Source of the DNA: Microstegium vimineum
Taxonomy: Eukaryota > Streptophyta > Magnoliopsida > Poales > Poaceae
Length of the DNA: 64,000 nt
Direction: 5' to 3'
Assembly: GCA_022036555.1 (NCBI GenBank)
Contig: CM039133.1
Location: 9,331,894-9,395,893 of the forward strand
The notes under the pieces are model-generated. The model made no database searches. It worked only from the letters and a program-made list of their open reading frames with translations, and had not been told where the DNA came from. Positions 1-10,260 of the stretch are shown here, piece after piece. The position numbers and the translations under genes were made by a program. Every line of letters starts with the position of its first letter. Position 1 is the stretch's first letter.

Positions 1-298
1 CCCCCGGGACCGGGCCAACCGTAGGGTACAAGCCCTCTAGTTCCATCGGCAAAGTCAAGACGTACATCACGCCCGTACACGAGGCGGCGCCTGGTGCAAC
101 ACCAACATGTTCAGGCTCAATGATCCGGGGGCTCTGCGCCACTTCCTCAACAACCGTGAACGGCAGCAACTACGACTATGCCTGGAACTTCCAGCAGCTA
201 TGTCTCTTCTGTCCCTAGTTTTTTTTTTTAAATTCGATTATATGCTCGTATAAAATGTGACCACCGGCGCCTGTCGCAACACGTTCTCGTTGGTGTCC

Positions 299-1040
299 GA
301 CCCTCCTACATGTTGGATCTCTAAAGGGCGGAGGATGGATGGGATGCCTTTGAGCAAACATCGGGCGAGCGTGCGAGACCTACGCCTCGGCGGCTACGGA
401 CTCACACACCCTAGTGTACTCGAACCATTCTTTCCAACCTTAAGCCCTTCTCAGGTTCAGCGATTAGAGAGGCATCGTACCACACCGATTCGTCACATAG
501 TCGAACAGGCACCGTGTTCACTGCTAGCTTCCACTTCGAATAATACTGTTGTATTAAAACAGTTTGTGTGTGCCCGACCCTCCTACACGTTGGATCTCTG
601 AAGGTCAACATGATGGATAGGATGCCTTTGAGCAAACACCAGGCGAGCATCGGAGACCTACGCCCCAGCGGCTACGGACTCACGCACCCTGGTGTACTCG
701 AACCATCCTGTCTGACATTAGGCCCTTCTCAGGTTCAACGTTAGAGAGACGCCGGACCACATCGATTCACGGCATAATAGAACGTGCACCATGCACACCA
801 CTAGCTTATATTATGGATAATATCGCTTTACTAGAACTGTTCGCGTGCATCCGACCCTCCCACATGTTGGATCTCTGAGAGGCAGAGGGTGGATAGGGTG
901 CCTTTGAGAAAACACTAGGCGAGCATAGAAGACCTACGCCTCGTGGCTACGGACTCGCGCACCCTGGTGTACTCGAACCATCCTATCTTACCTTAAGCTC
1001 CTCTCAGAATTAGCGATGGGAAGCATCAGACCGCGCCAAC
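299..1040. repeat. 277-bp tandem repeat, about 2.7 copies
   Basis: Units start with 'gaccctcc(t/c)aca(t/c)gttgg' at 299, 576 and 853, giving an exact 277-bp period twice. Each unit carries the same landmarks in order: tggatctct, a purine-rich stretch with 'ggatgcctttgagcaaac', 'ctacggactc', 'gtgtactcgaacca' and 'cttctcaggttcagcg'. The third copy fades after about 190 bp. Such arrays are common in the untranslated part of large plant gypsy elements, which fits its place upstream of an LTR. Confidence 0.85.
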
Positions 1041-1395
1041 TCACTTCTTTTACCATGCTCGCACCTTTTTATCCTCTTAAAAAGGACGTGTGTTCCAAAC
1101 ACGATGCGAATAACTCACTTATGCATTTACAAGTTTTTGGCCTCTTGGCCCAAACTTATGCACGTGACTAACTACCCCATCGGGGGATGAATTTGTCCTT
1201 TGTTTCTTCGGCAAGGTACCCGCGCGTCCCATCGGCGTAACAAAGGTCGCGAGCTGACCATGGATCCCTGCGACGAGCGGGGGCTCGGGGGCTACACCGG
1301 CTCCCTGTCGAGGCACTCAGCGCCGGCCTACAAATACGCAAAAACCTATGAAGGAATGTACCATTTCCTCCATAGGCTCGGGGGCTACACCCGGC

Positions 1396-1416
1396 GGGTG
1401 CGCTCGCGCGCACCCA
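1396..1416. repeat. GC-rich palindrome shared by three Tat-type elements
   Basis: The core 'gtgcgctcgcgcgcac' is self-complementary apart from its centre and is flanked by 'gggctac'. The same palindrome occurs near 14857-14877 in element 1 and, on the other strand, near 45254-45274 in element 2, each time a short way upstream of the 3' LTR. Confidence 0.7.
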
Positions 1417-1509
1417 CCAAGGACCTCGATCCACTAAACAACCGCCGAACGAATCAACCTCCGCGGAAGCATCTGGGGAACATCTTGCTTCCCCAGAGGC
1501 TCGGGGGCT

Positions 1510-1994
1510 TGTCGGAGGGAAAAATGGACAAGGGTACCTTGGTAGGCCCCCATTTTCAGCAAACCAAGGGCCCAAAGAAACTAAGAAAAATCAAGGCCCA
1601 CTAAGCCGACCCCTCTCTATTTTCCCGGGAAGGACCAACCCTTCTTGGGAAACATTCTCCGTCTCGTCCGACCGGCGGTGACGTCATCGCCTACGTCATC
1701 CCCCTCGGAGCACTCTCGGTCACCCGACCCCTTGGGACCGACCCTCGAGGATTTCACATATCCAACCTCCCCTGGGAAGGATCGACCCCCGGGAGCACAT
1801 CTATCATCCGACCTCCCGCCTCGTCCGACCCCTTGGGATCGACTCCTCGGGGAAGGACCGACCCTTCTTGGGGAGCATCACTCCGACTCGTCCGACCTCC
1901 CTTGGGAAGGATCGACCCCCCGGGAGGCACTCTCTGAACCACGGGAAGGACTGACCCTTCTTGGGGAATCCTTCTAATGGGACCCAGACCAACA
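1510..1994 (+). repeat. Putative 3' LTR of element 0 (about 485 bp)
   Basis: Starts tgtcgga right after a G-rich tract and ends ccaaca, directly before integrase sequence that begins gtggggg. It contains imperfect subrepeats of about 100 bp built on 'gggaaggaccgaccct' and 'ttcttgggga' (1625-1975). The right boundary is set by comparison with the element 2 integrase (near 53000), which diverges from this copy exactly there. Only one LTR is in the window, so the call rests on TG/CA ends, the PPT-like tract and the breakpoint. Confidence 0.5.
1679..1699 (+). promoter_or_regulatory. as-1-like double bZIP site in the LTR
   Basis: A palindromic TGACGTCA (1679-1686) is followed by TACGTCA (1692-1698). 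The two ACGT cores lie 12 bp apart, the spacing of the classical as-1 / ocs-type element bound by TGA bZIP factors. It sits in the first half of the putative LTR, where U3 promoter elements belong. Function is inferred from sequence only. Confidence 0.45.
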
Positions 1995-2841
1995 GTGGGG
2001 GATCGACATGCTTGGCCCCTTAAAGAAAGCAAAAGGAGGCTACACCCACATCCTCGTTGCCATAGATAAGTTCTCAAAGTGGATCGAGGCTCGACCCATC
2101 GCCAACATCCAATCCCGACAAGCCATGTTGTTCTTCAATGACATCATCCACCGCTTCGGGGTCCCCAATGTCATCATCACCGACAATGGCATGCAGTTCA
2201 CCAGCCAAAAGTTCCTGGACTTCTGTGACCACCACAACATCAAGGTGAACTGGTCCGCAGTCGACCACCCTCGAACTAACGGTCAAGTCGAGCGCGCCAA
2301 TGGCATGGTTTTGCAGGGACTCAAGCCAAGGATCTTCGACCGACTAAACAAGCACGACAAGAGATGGGTCGATGAGCTGCCCTCTGTCCTATGGAGTCTC
2401 AGAACGACGCCAAGTCGAGCTACAGGGTTCTCCCCATTCTTCTTGGTCTACGGGTCCGAGGCCGTCCTCCTCGCTGACCTCGAGTACGGGTCCCCTCGAT
2501 TAAAGGCCTACAACGAGCAAGCCAACGCAGCAGCCCGAGAGGACTCCCTCGACCAACTCGAGGAAGCCCGGAACACGGCCCTCTTCAAGTCAGCAAGGTA
2601 CCAACAGACGCTACGGCGCTACCACAACAAGCGCATACGCAAAAGGGACCTCGATGTCGGCGACCTCGTACTGCGCCGCCGACAAAGCAACAAGGGGCGT
2701 CACAAGCTGACGCCACCTTGGGAAGGACCCTTCATCGTGGCAGAGGTGCTAAAGCCAGGGACTTACAAGCTAAAGAACAGCAAGGGCGAGATCCTCACCA
2801 ACGCATGGAACATCGAACAACTACGTCGCTTCTACCCCTAA
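1995..2841 (+). pseudogene. Ty3/gypsy integrase, 5'-truncated core and C-terminal domain
   Basis: Open for about 280 codons up to the stop at 2839-2841. The catalytic core shows the DDE triad: Asp in AIDKFSKWIEA (about residue 19 from the Met at 2008), Asp in ITDNG (about 57) and Glu in TNGQVERAN (about 93). After it come YGSEAVL and the C-terminal WEGPFIVAEVLKPGTYKL segment typical of plant gypsy integrases. The HHCC zinc finger and the start of the core are absent because sequence before 1995 belongs to another element, so the Met at 2008 is not a true start. The enzyme would insert retrotransposon cDNA. The frame is free of stops, unlike the copy at 52132-53240, where two of its CGA codons are TGA. 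Confidence 0.9.
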
Positions 2842-3400
2842 GGCCTCGAGGCCTCGTACATTTTCCACATTATGTACACTCATCGCATTATGAATGAATA
2901 AAATGTTCTCGAAATACATTTCACATTCGTTCATAACTCTGAGGTAGCCTCGACTCTGCTCCTGCAAAGTCAAGCCTCCCTCGGGGGCTGACAGGGGGGG
3001 GAGCCCCCTCCTAAGTCCCCTAAAAACTCGAACGTTTTTTCAAAACTCAGCACTTCTCTTTCCACCTTTGCCTCGAGTACGCTTCTTAGCTAAGTAAAAA
3101 TGCCTCGAACTCCCTAAGGGTCGAGGGCCATCGAGCTGGGGACTCTCCCACGCCTCAGGGCTACGGTAACCCCACTCGCTCCCCCCCCCTCAGAGATACG
3201 AGCGTGCGTCGAACACTTAGTCTAAAAGCAACAACTCAGGCAAAGAAAAATAGAGATGGCTTGAGAGATAAAAACACTCAGATGCACCCCGAATAAAATG
3301 CATTAAAGTTAGGAAGCCCCCAGGGGCTCGACATCATATTGTCACAAAAACTAATCTATTACATGGACCTTCTTGTCCAGATTTGGCTCACAGGCCTCGA
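2842..3400. other. Spacer between convergent integrase and aORF
   Basis: No coding frame. It contains a C-run around 3180-3190 and short CTCGAGG-rich motifs. It corresponds to 51203-52131 of element 2 in mirror image, where part of it is duplicated. Both integrase (+) and aORF (-) end into this stretch, so termination signals for both transcripts probably lie here; none could be defined exactly. Confidence 0.6.
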
Positions 3401-3852
3401 CTACTCATTGCCATCGCTGTCCGGTGGGGGAAGCACCTCGGCCTCGAACAGCTTCGCCAACTCACCGCCAGGCACCTCTGCGGCGTCGATCGGCTCATGG
3501 CATCTTGCCATGTTCGCTTCATCGGTCAGCTCCGGGTCGACGACAAAGCCGCTGGCAACGACGTCGAGGTCTTAGGAGTACCCCGAGCGGACGACCGCGA
3601 GCACCCGCTTCACGCCTATGTGAAGGGCAGCACGGACCTGCTTCGTCACTCCACGGGTTGCGGCGAAGAGCCGGCGCAAGAGGGAATCTCCACACACGTC
3701 TCCCGCAACCGGCAGCTCCGGCCCGACACCCATGCCGTCGTAGAAGGAGGAGATGGCGTCCCCAAGCCTCTCGTTCAGGCTCGTCTCCGCCCCGAGGAGG
3801 TTCTGAAGACTGGTCAGATCCTCGTGGGCTCGGGCCTTGTCCCCTTCGAGCT
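3401..3852 (-). pseudogene. aORF of element 1, last exon (C-terminal domain)
   Basis: Reading right to left, an AG acceptor at 3853-3854 is followed by a frame equivalent to the last aORF exon of element 2 (50757-51202): charged AHEDLTSLQ start, then GDSLLRRLFA, VRAALHIGVK, SGFVVDPELTDEAN, GELAKLFEAEV, and a stop at 3401-3403. One in-frame stop (TAA) replaces the Tyr codon found at the same place in element 2. The function of this domain is unknown. The exon is separated from the rest of its gene by the 6.3-kb insertion at 3930-10260. Confidence 0.75.
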
Positions 3853-3929
3853 CTGCCAGAACAAATAGAAGACTCCATCAAAACCAAAAAGCAGGGAAGG
3901 GTCGAGACCAAGCGAGCTCAATAACACTT

Positions 3930-4746
3930 CTACAATGTTGCTGGTGGAGGCAAGAAAGCATTGGCGATGAGAGCCAAAGCCTGTTGCTGATAGGAGGAAT
4001 ATTGCCGATGAGGACGGAAAGTTGCCGATGAATGATGATGCCGATGGAAGCGGGATGAAGTAGCTAGCGTCAGCAGATAACTGCCGATGGAAATAGAGGA
4101 AAGTTGCAGACTGAAGGAAGTCTGCCGATGGAAGGTTTCATCGTGAAGGAGATAGATATGGAAGTTGGTGATTTCATGCCAGTATTAATAGATTTATTTC
4201 GAGTCCAACTCTTGCACGAGTCGTTTCTTTCCTTTAGCGTGAGTCATTTTATTTCCTTAAAAATAAGAGTTTTTGTTTGGGAAGGTATGAGTTGTATCCA
4301 TGTACAACTCCCCATACGGGAGTATAAATATGTGCCCAAGGGCCGCGTGAAAAATATATCCAAGCATATCAAATGAATCAATTACTTTTTTATCTACTTT
4401 ACCAGTAATTTACCTTTACCGCATTAGGTTTAATTATCTACGAGTTCTTTCAGTGCTTTGATGGGCTGCATCTACTAGATCTCCATCAACCTTGCAAGTT
4501 CCGTGTTTTGAGCAATCAGAGCTTTGACGTCCGGGCGCATCGCTGTCGTCTCGTTCTGCTATTGTTCTAGTTATCCTTGATCAATTTGAGCCTTGGCGTC
4601 CGGGCGTATCGCCGTCGTCTCGTTCAGCTTTGTTCTAGTTATCGTCCTTGTCGATTAACTGGTCAAATCGACTGGCACACCCTCGGAAATCGAATTCGGG
4701 TATAAGCCCGAGGTGTTCGCAGATCCTGACACTTTTTGTGTCAACA
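3930..4746 (+). repeat. 5' LTR of element 2b, missing about its first 270 bp
   Basis: Matches the right LTR from about 9451 onwards (shared landmarks ctacaatgttgctggtgg and gagccaaagcctgttg) and ends gtgtcaaca at 4746. It has no TG start; instead it joins directly to intron sequence of the element 1 aORF. The text is rich in GCCGAT/CGATGG words. Confidence 0.85.
4320..4330 (+). promoter_or_regulatory. TATA box of the element 2b LTR
   Basis: gagtataaatatg in a typical LTR promoter position; the same motif recurs in the solo LTR (about 5811-5822) and in the right LTR (about 9834-9844), each followed by gtgccc(a/g)agggc. Confidence 0.6.
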
Positions 4747-4752
4747 CCTCTT

Positions 4753-4770
4753 TTGGCACGCTCGGTGGGA
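4753..4770 (+). other. Primer binding site of element 2b
   Basis: ttggcacgctcggtggga lies 6 bp after the end of the left LTR, in the place where a tRNA 3' end would prime minus-strand DNA synthesis. The tRNA was not identified. Confidence 0.5.
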
Positions 4771-4815
4771 CCTATATCATATCTTTTGGCCATGGTTTAA
4801 CCCATTACAAGCTTA

Positions 4816-5106
4816 ATGAAAAATATTGCTGAGATCAATCCGAGGAATGCCATTGAAGTCTCCGAAGCAAATCTGAGAGATGATCAGAAGCAGGCTATGG
4901 AGCGGGCTATGGAGGAGTACAAACAGTTGTATCTCAAGTCCTTCAGCCTAAACAGAATCGGTAAAGCAGTCCAGAAGCAAGATCCGCCGTTGCCACGACA
5001 GGTCACTTTCGACGCCGATCCTGGTAAATTACAAGAGATGGTTAATTCTTCAATAAATCATGTGTTAATTAGCCAATCCAATGTGTTGTCCAATACTGTA
5101 TACAAT
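4816..5106 (+). pseudogene. gag of element 2b, N-terminal part
   Basis: Begins MKNIAEINPRNAIEVSEANL and is open until it runs into the solo LTR at 5107. The segment includes a short charged helix (RDDQKQAMERAMEEYKQLYL). The same reading frame resumes after the solo LTR at 6245 if the LTR and one TSD copy are ignored, which shows that the insertion split an intact frame. There is no known domain in this part. The start Met is the first one after the PBS and is therefore only likely. Confidence 0.65.
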
Positions 5107-6239
5107 TGTTGACACCGTTTTTCAGCACGTGTCAAATGAGCTAAGATTTGACTGGTCAACGGATGTTTTCTATCGGCATCGGGAAATTGTGAGCCATTAC
5201 TGCCGATGAGAGTGCTGCGAGAATACCAAGTGTATTATCGATGGAGGCTGGGTCCTTGCCGACGAAGGTTAATTGGTGAAGCCGAGCGGCTCAAGTTAAA
5301 TGCCGATTGCCGATAAGGGGATACTGTCGATTGCCGATGAGCATGACGTTGCCGAATGCCGATGAGAAGCTGATACCGAGTGCCGGTGGAGAGTGGTTGC
5401 CGATTGCCGATAGATTGGTGAAGACATTTATCGGTACGAGATTGCTGATCGGGAAGTATTACCGATGCCGATAGACATGAAGTGTCGATAAGGTGACTTA
5501 GCGTGTGATATCAGCAGAGGACTACGGGTGGTCAAAGCAGGAAGTCGCGGATTGGAGGGATCTGCCGATGGAAAGTTTCCATCGAAGAGAAGTATAAGGA
5601 AGCTGGTGTTTTGTACCAGTATTATTATTATAGTAGTTTGAGTCCGACTCTTGCATGAGTCGTTTATTTTCCTTTAAAATAGGTGTGTTTGTTTAGGAAA
5701 ATAAATATTGTTATTTTAGATCCGACTCCTGCACGAGTCAGTTTCCTTAAAATTAGGAGTTTGTTTTAGGAAGGGTACGTATCGTGTCTTTGTACAACTC
5801 TCCATACAGGAGTATAAATATGTGCCCGAGGGCTACGAAAATGATATCAATCCAATATCAAACAAACCAATTTTACTCTTATTCTACTTTTTATCGCAAT
5901 TTACCCTTTTTGCATTAGTTATAGCTTTTTAACAAGTTCTTCAAGCTTCGACGGGCTGCATCACCTTGATCTCCGTCAAATCCTTACAAGTTCCGCGTGG
6001 GAGTACCTCTGAGCCTTGGCATCCGGGCGCATCGCTGTTGCCTCGTTCAGCTCTGCTCTAGTTATCCTGATCAAGCCTCAATCCCAGCATCCGGGCGCAT
6101 CACCGTTGTCTGGATTGGATCTTGCTCTAGTTATCGTCGTTGTCGATTAACTGGTCAAATCGACTGGCACGCCTCCGGAATACCGAGCTTTGGGTAATAG
6201 CCCGAGGTGTTCGCAATTCTGACGCTTTTTGTGTCAACA
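5107..6239 (+). mobile_element. Solo LTR of the element 2b family, inserted in gag, TSD acaat
   Basis: Starts tgttgacaccg and ends gtgtcaaca, the same ends as the right LTR at 9179-10260. It is flanked by a perfect 5-bp duplication acaat (5102-5106 and 6240-6244). It has the family TATA box near 5811 and the GCCGAT-rich body, but is clearly diverged from the two outer LTRs. No internal sequence remains, so it arose by LTR-LTR recombination of an element that had jumped into its own relative. Confidence 0.95.
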
Positions 6240-8480
6240 ACAATGTTGTCAAGCAAACTTTCAAGGAAAGACAAGCATCGGCAGGTTCTTGGCCGATGCA
6301 GCAAGACATTGCTATTGGGAACCAGCCCGTATCAGCAATGGTTCGTCATGCTATGGTACCCGCAAATCAAGGCAATCATCCAAGGGTACAAGGGCAGCAA
6401 GCGCCAGCTGGTTATCAGCCATCGACAAGTCATATGCTGATGACATCTAATGTAAGTTGGATCGGTCAATTACCGATTCAGCAGTAAGTTGTGCAGCTTG
6501 GATACCAAGTGGCAAGAGCTCAACAGTGTCATCCTCCAGCGAGTCTTCAGAATGAAATATCGGTACATCAGCCGATAAGTACTACTTCGCCGCAGTACTC
6601 GCAAGTAAACATGCACAATGAAACATCAACATATCAGCCATGCATGTAATGTCACAATATAACCCAGTGGACGTTCAAAATTACCCATCGGCAACTCAGC
6701 CGATGCATAATGTTCAACAACAGGTGACACAACCTGGATGTCAAGTGGCAGAGGTCCAACACCACCACTTATCATCGGGATTATATAATGATGCATTGGT
6801 GTCCCAGCTGGTAAACCCTCTATTCCCGCAATATATTCCAGTGGGTGTTCAAGATGGTCCATTGGCAAATCAGCCGATGCATGATGTTCAACGAATTGAT
6901 GTTGCCTCTGCACCAACCGGTTTGACCTATTTACCACAAAGATGAGAAGGTACATCAACCTGTTCACACCGGTCAACATCCAGCCAGTGCATCGGCAGGA
7001 TCAAGATGCGTACTGGGCCGATAAGATTGCCGAAGTGGCGAAAGAGCAATTCGGTATCAAGCCTAAGGTTGATACATATTCTTATCAGATTCCATACCCT
7101 CCAGCGTATGATTTGATCCCTCTCCCAAATCGGTACAAAGTGCCAGATTTCACCAAATTTTCTGGTCAAGATGATATATCAACAATGGAGCATATTAACC
7201 GATTTATTATCCAATGTGGAGAGGCAGCCAACAGGGATGAACTGAGGGTAAGATTGTTCTCGTCATCGTTATCTGGATCGGCATTTACATGGTTTTTTTC
7301 ACTACCTCCAAATTCTGTGATCACTTGGGCCGATCTAGAAAAACAGTTTTACAAATACTTCTTTGCTGGCATACATGAAAAGAAGATCACCGATTTGGTC
7401 AAATTGAAGCAGCGTAATGATGAATCGGTAGAAAGCTTCGTGCAAAGACTGTGAGACGTGAAGAACAAGTGCTATATCTTAGTACTTGATGATCGGCAAT
7501 TGGTGGATTTGGCCTGCCAGGGATTACTGCCGCACATCAGGGACAAATACGCGTCTCAAGAGTTTGAAAGCTTGAGCCATCTTGTGCAAAGGGTTGCCGA
7601 TCAAGACACCAAAGTTTTTGAGCCTAGAGGAAATTGGGATGAGGAGGTGTCTTTAACTAAGAAGACAGATTTGGACGAAGAAGCAAGTATCGGTTTAGTT
7701 GAATGGCTAGAGAATAAAAAGCCGATGTCTTGTCCGTTCGACCAGAAAGAAGCTGAGAGATTCACCTTTGATATCACCAAGATCGATAGGATGTTTGACC
7801 TATTACTTCAAGAAGGGAGGATTAGGCTGGCGCCTAACCAGATAATTCCATCGGCCGAAGAGCTCAGAAGGATCAGGTACTGCAAGTGGCACAATGCAAC
7901 TTCGCACAATACCAATGATTGCAAAGTCTTTAGGCAGCAGGTGCAATCGGAAATTGAATCTGGGCGAATCAAGTTTGAAAATTCCAAAGCCCAGAAGCCG
8001 ATGAAGATTGACCAGCACCCGTTTCCAAATAATATGGTGGAGACTAGTGGGAAAACTAAGGTGCTGACATCGGAAGCTGCCAAGAAAAGTGCATCGGTAG
8101 ACCCTGAACATCAGATAGTTGTGCATGAAGTAACAGGGAAGAAGTTTGCCGATGATAGGAAAGGCAAGAGGGTTGCCAATGAAAGCAGTAACACCAGGAG
8201 ATCTCATGGTGTTATAATCACGCATAGGCGACCAAGGCAAGAGTATCGACAGTCATGAGAGGAGCGATATCGGCTACAAGAGGAAGAAAGGCGCCAAGAG
8301 TGGCTTCGGCATAAGGACCACTGGAAGTGTCGCTTCTTTGTTCACTGCTGGGAAGAAGACATCAAGCTGCCCACTACCGATAATTGCCCTGAGTGCAACG
8401 GGTACTATCCTATCGATCGGTCAGAGAAGAAGCCCCATTTTGATGACCGGACATCAGGCTATGGTAGGCCGATTAGATAA
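6240..8480 (+). pseudogene. gag of element 2b, main part with retrotransposon gag domain
   Basis: First a Gln-rich low-complexity stretch (6245-6930) with stops and frame changes (stops near 6485 and 6649), then a good gag capsid-type domain at about 7080-7451 with VPDFTKFSGQDDISTMEHI, SGSAFTWFFSLPPNS and DESVESFVQRL. A single in-frame TGA at 7452-7454 interrupts it; the frame continues at 7458-8258 with GLLPHIRDKYASQEF and a zinc-knuckle-like YCKWHNATSHNTNDC (C-x2-H-x4-H-x4-C). Another TGA at 8256-8258 is followed by an open stretch with a CPEC motif to about 8480. The protein would package element RNA. It is broken by at least four lesions. No pol frame follows. Confidence 0.8.
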
Positions 8481-9178
8481 AAGGGATCAGTGCATGATCG
8501 GCTGGGGGGGGGCAAGATCAGCATGCATGATAGACTTGGCAAGCATGGCCATTATTTTCCAAGGAACCAAGAGGAGCTTGAAGGGATGGCCAATGCAAGG
8601 GTACCCGACGAAGATATACTTTATAGAGATCCGAATATACGGAGTTGCCCAGATTCAGGCGGAAAACAGTATCAACCTGTTTGGAAAACCAGGCTCCCTC
8701 AATGGTGCCCCAAGGGTCTTACAAAGACTCAAAGAAGGAGGATGCAGCACGAGCGCCAAGAAGATTTGTGTCACGATGAAAATCCTTCCAGAGGAAAATC
8801 TTCAAACAAGCGATGAAGGCCAAAGCGCAAAGATGGGGATCCATCGGCAGATGTCAATATGTTGCCGATAGCATAACTAGAGTCGATGGCCTTGGGCATT
8901 TTGGCTTGGGAGCAGCACTTGGTGAGCCCTGGCATTTCAACTTTTACACTTGGGGGGCATCGGCAGGCTGAGTGAAGAATTTGTACACTGGGAGCGGCGC
9001 TGCCGATGAATTTGTTGGCTACAAAAGGAGATGTTCGATACAAGTCGAAGGATTGTAAGAGTGGCTCTGCAATGCTTACGTGCAATAGTCAAGGAAGTGG
9101 TGCAGGCATTTTGGAGGAGATGCAGTAGAAGAAATTTCGGTGCATAAGATATCTTATACTCCAAAATTGGGGGGCATG
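8481..9178 (+). other. 3' untranslated part of element 2b with polypurine tract
   Basis: No convincing coding frame and no pol motifs. The last bases (aaaattggggggcatg) form a polypurine tract directly before the right LTR. Confidence 0.6.
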
Positions 9179-10260
9179 TGTTGACACCGTTTTTTGGCAC
9201 GTGTCAATATGATCTAAGGATTGTGCCGATTGACAAAAGGCTAGTTGCCGTTCCTTATCGGCATTGGGATATTACCGGTCAGATTGCCGATAAAGGCAAG
9301 AGTGTTGCTGATGCAGACAGGGATTTGTTGCCGATTGAGGCAGGAAGACACTGTTGATGAAGGCAAGGGGATGTTGCCGATAGAGACATGAATGTTGCCG
9401 ACATGAAGAACATTGCCGATGAGAATTGAGGCTCATTATCGATGTGATGAAGGCTACAATGTTGCTGGTGGAGGCAAGAAAGCGTTGCCGATGAGAGCCA
9501 AAGCCTGTTGGTGATAGGAGGAATATTCCCGATGAGGACGGAGAATGATGATGTCGATGGAAGCGGGATGAAATAGCTGGCGTCAGCAGATAACTGCCGA
9601 TGGCAATAGAGGAAAGTTGCGGATTGAATGAAGTCTGCCGATGGAAGGTTTCATCGTGAAGGAGATAGATATGGAAGCTGGTGATTTCATGCCAGTATTA
9701 ATAGATTTATTTCGAGTCTGACTCTTGCACGAGTCGTTTGTTTCCTTTAGCGTGAGTCGTTTTATTTCCTTAAAAATAGGAGTTTTTGTTTAGGAAGGTA
9801 TGAGTCGTATCCATGTACAACTCCCTATACGGGAGTATAAATATGTGCCCAAGGGCCGCGTGAAAAATATATCCAAGCATATCAAATGAATCAATTACTT
9901 TTTATCTACTTTACCAGTAATTTACCATTACCACATTAGTATTAGTCTATCTACGAGTTCTTCAAGTTTCGACGGGCTGCATCTTATCGACCTCCGTCAA
10001 CCCTTGCAAGTTCCGCGTTTTGAGTAATCCGAGCCTTGACGTCCGGGCGCATCGCTGTCGTCTCGTTCAGCTCTACTCTAGTTATCCTGATCAGGTTTGA
10101 GCCTTGACATCTGGGCGCATCGCCGTTGTCTCGTTCAGATCTTGTTCTAGTTATCATCCTTGTTGATTAACTAGTCAAATCGACTGGCACACCCTCGGAT
10201 ATCGAATTCGGGTATAAGCCCGAGGTGTTCGCAGATTCTCGACGATTTTTTGCGTCAACA
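9179..10260 (+). repeat. 3' LTR of element 2b (1082 bp)
   Basis: Full copy: tgttgacaccg start, GCCGAT-rich first half, TATA box near 9834, ends gcgtcaaca. After it, aORF coding sequence of element 1 resumes at once. Confidence 0.92.

Larger units (their letters stand above)
1..1994 (+). mobile_element. 3' part of a gypsy-type LTR element (element 0), truncated by the window start
   Basis: No coding frame is recognisable. The stretch holds a 277-bp tandem repeat (299-1040), a GC-rich block with the phrase 'gctcgggggctac' repeated, a perfect palindrome near 1396, and then a TG...CA bounded block at 1510-1994 that I read as the 3' LTR. Just before 1510 is a G-rich tract (cagaggctcggggg) like the polypurine tract before the LTRs of the two Tat elements further right. 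At 1995 the sequence switches abruptly into the middle of an integrase gene, so element 0 appears to be inserted there. Its 5' part lies outside the window. The family is inferred from style and not proven; no gag or pol is visible here. Confidence 0.5.
3930..10260 (+). mobile_element. Non-autonomous gag-only LTR retrotransposon (element 2b) nested in element 1
   Basis: Two direct repeats bound it: a 5'-truncated LTR (3930-4746) and a full LTR (9179-10260). After the left LTR comes a primer-binding-site-like sequence (ttggcacgctcggtggga, 4753-4770); before the right LTR comes a purine-rich tract ending ggggggcatg (about 9165-9178). Between them is a damaged gag and nothing that resembles protease, RT, RNase H or integrase. 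A third, solo LTR of the same family sits inside gag (5107-6239). The element interrupts the aORF of element 1. No TSD is visible because the left LTR and the adjoining target sequence are deleted. Plant elements of this layout are known as TR-GAG type and depend on enzymes of relatives. Confidence 0.85.

Noticed and set aside
3930..10260. GCCGAT words as DRE/CRT cold-response elements
   Set aside because: The DRE core is CCGAC; the repeated word here is GCCGAT, which does not match.
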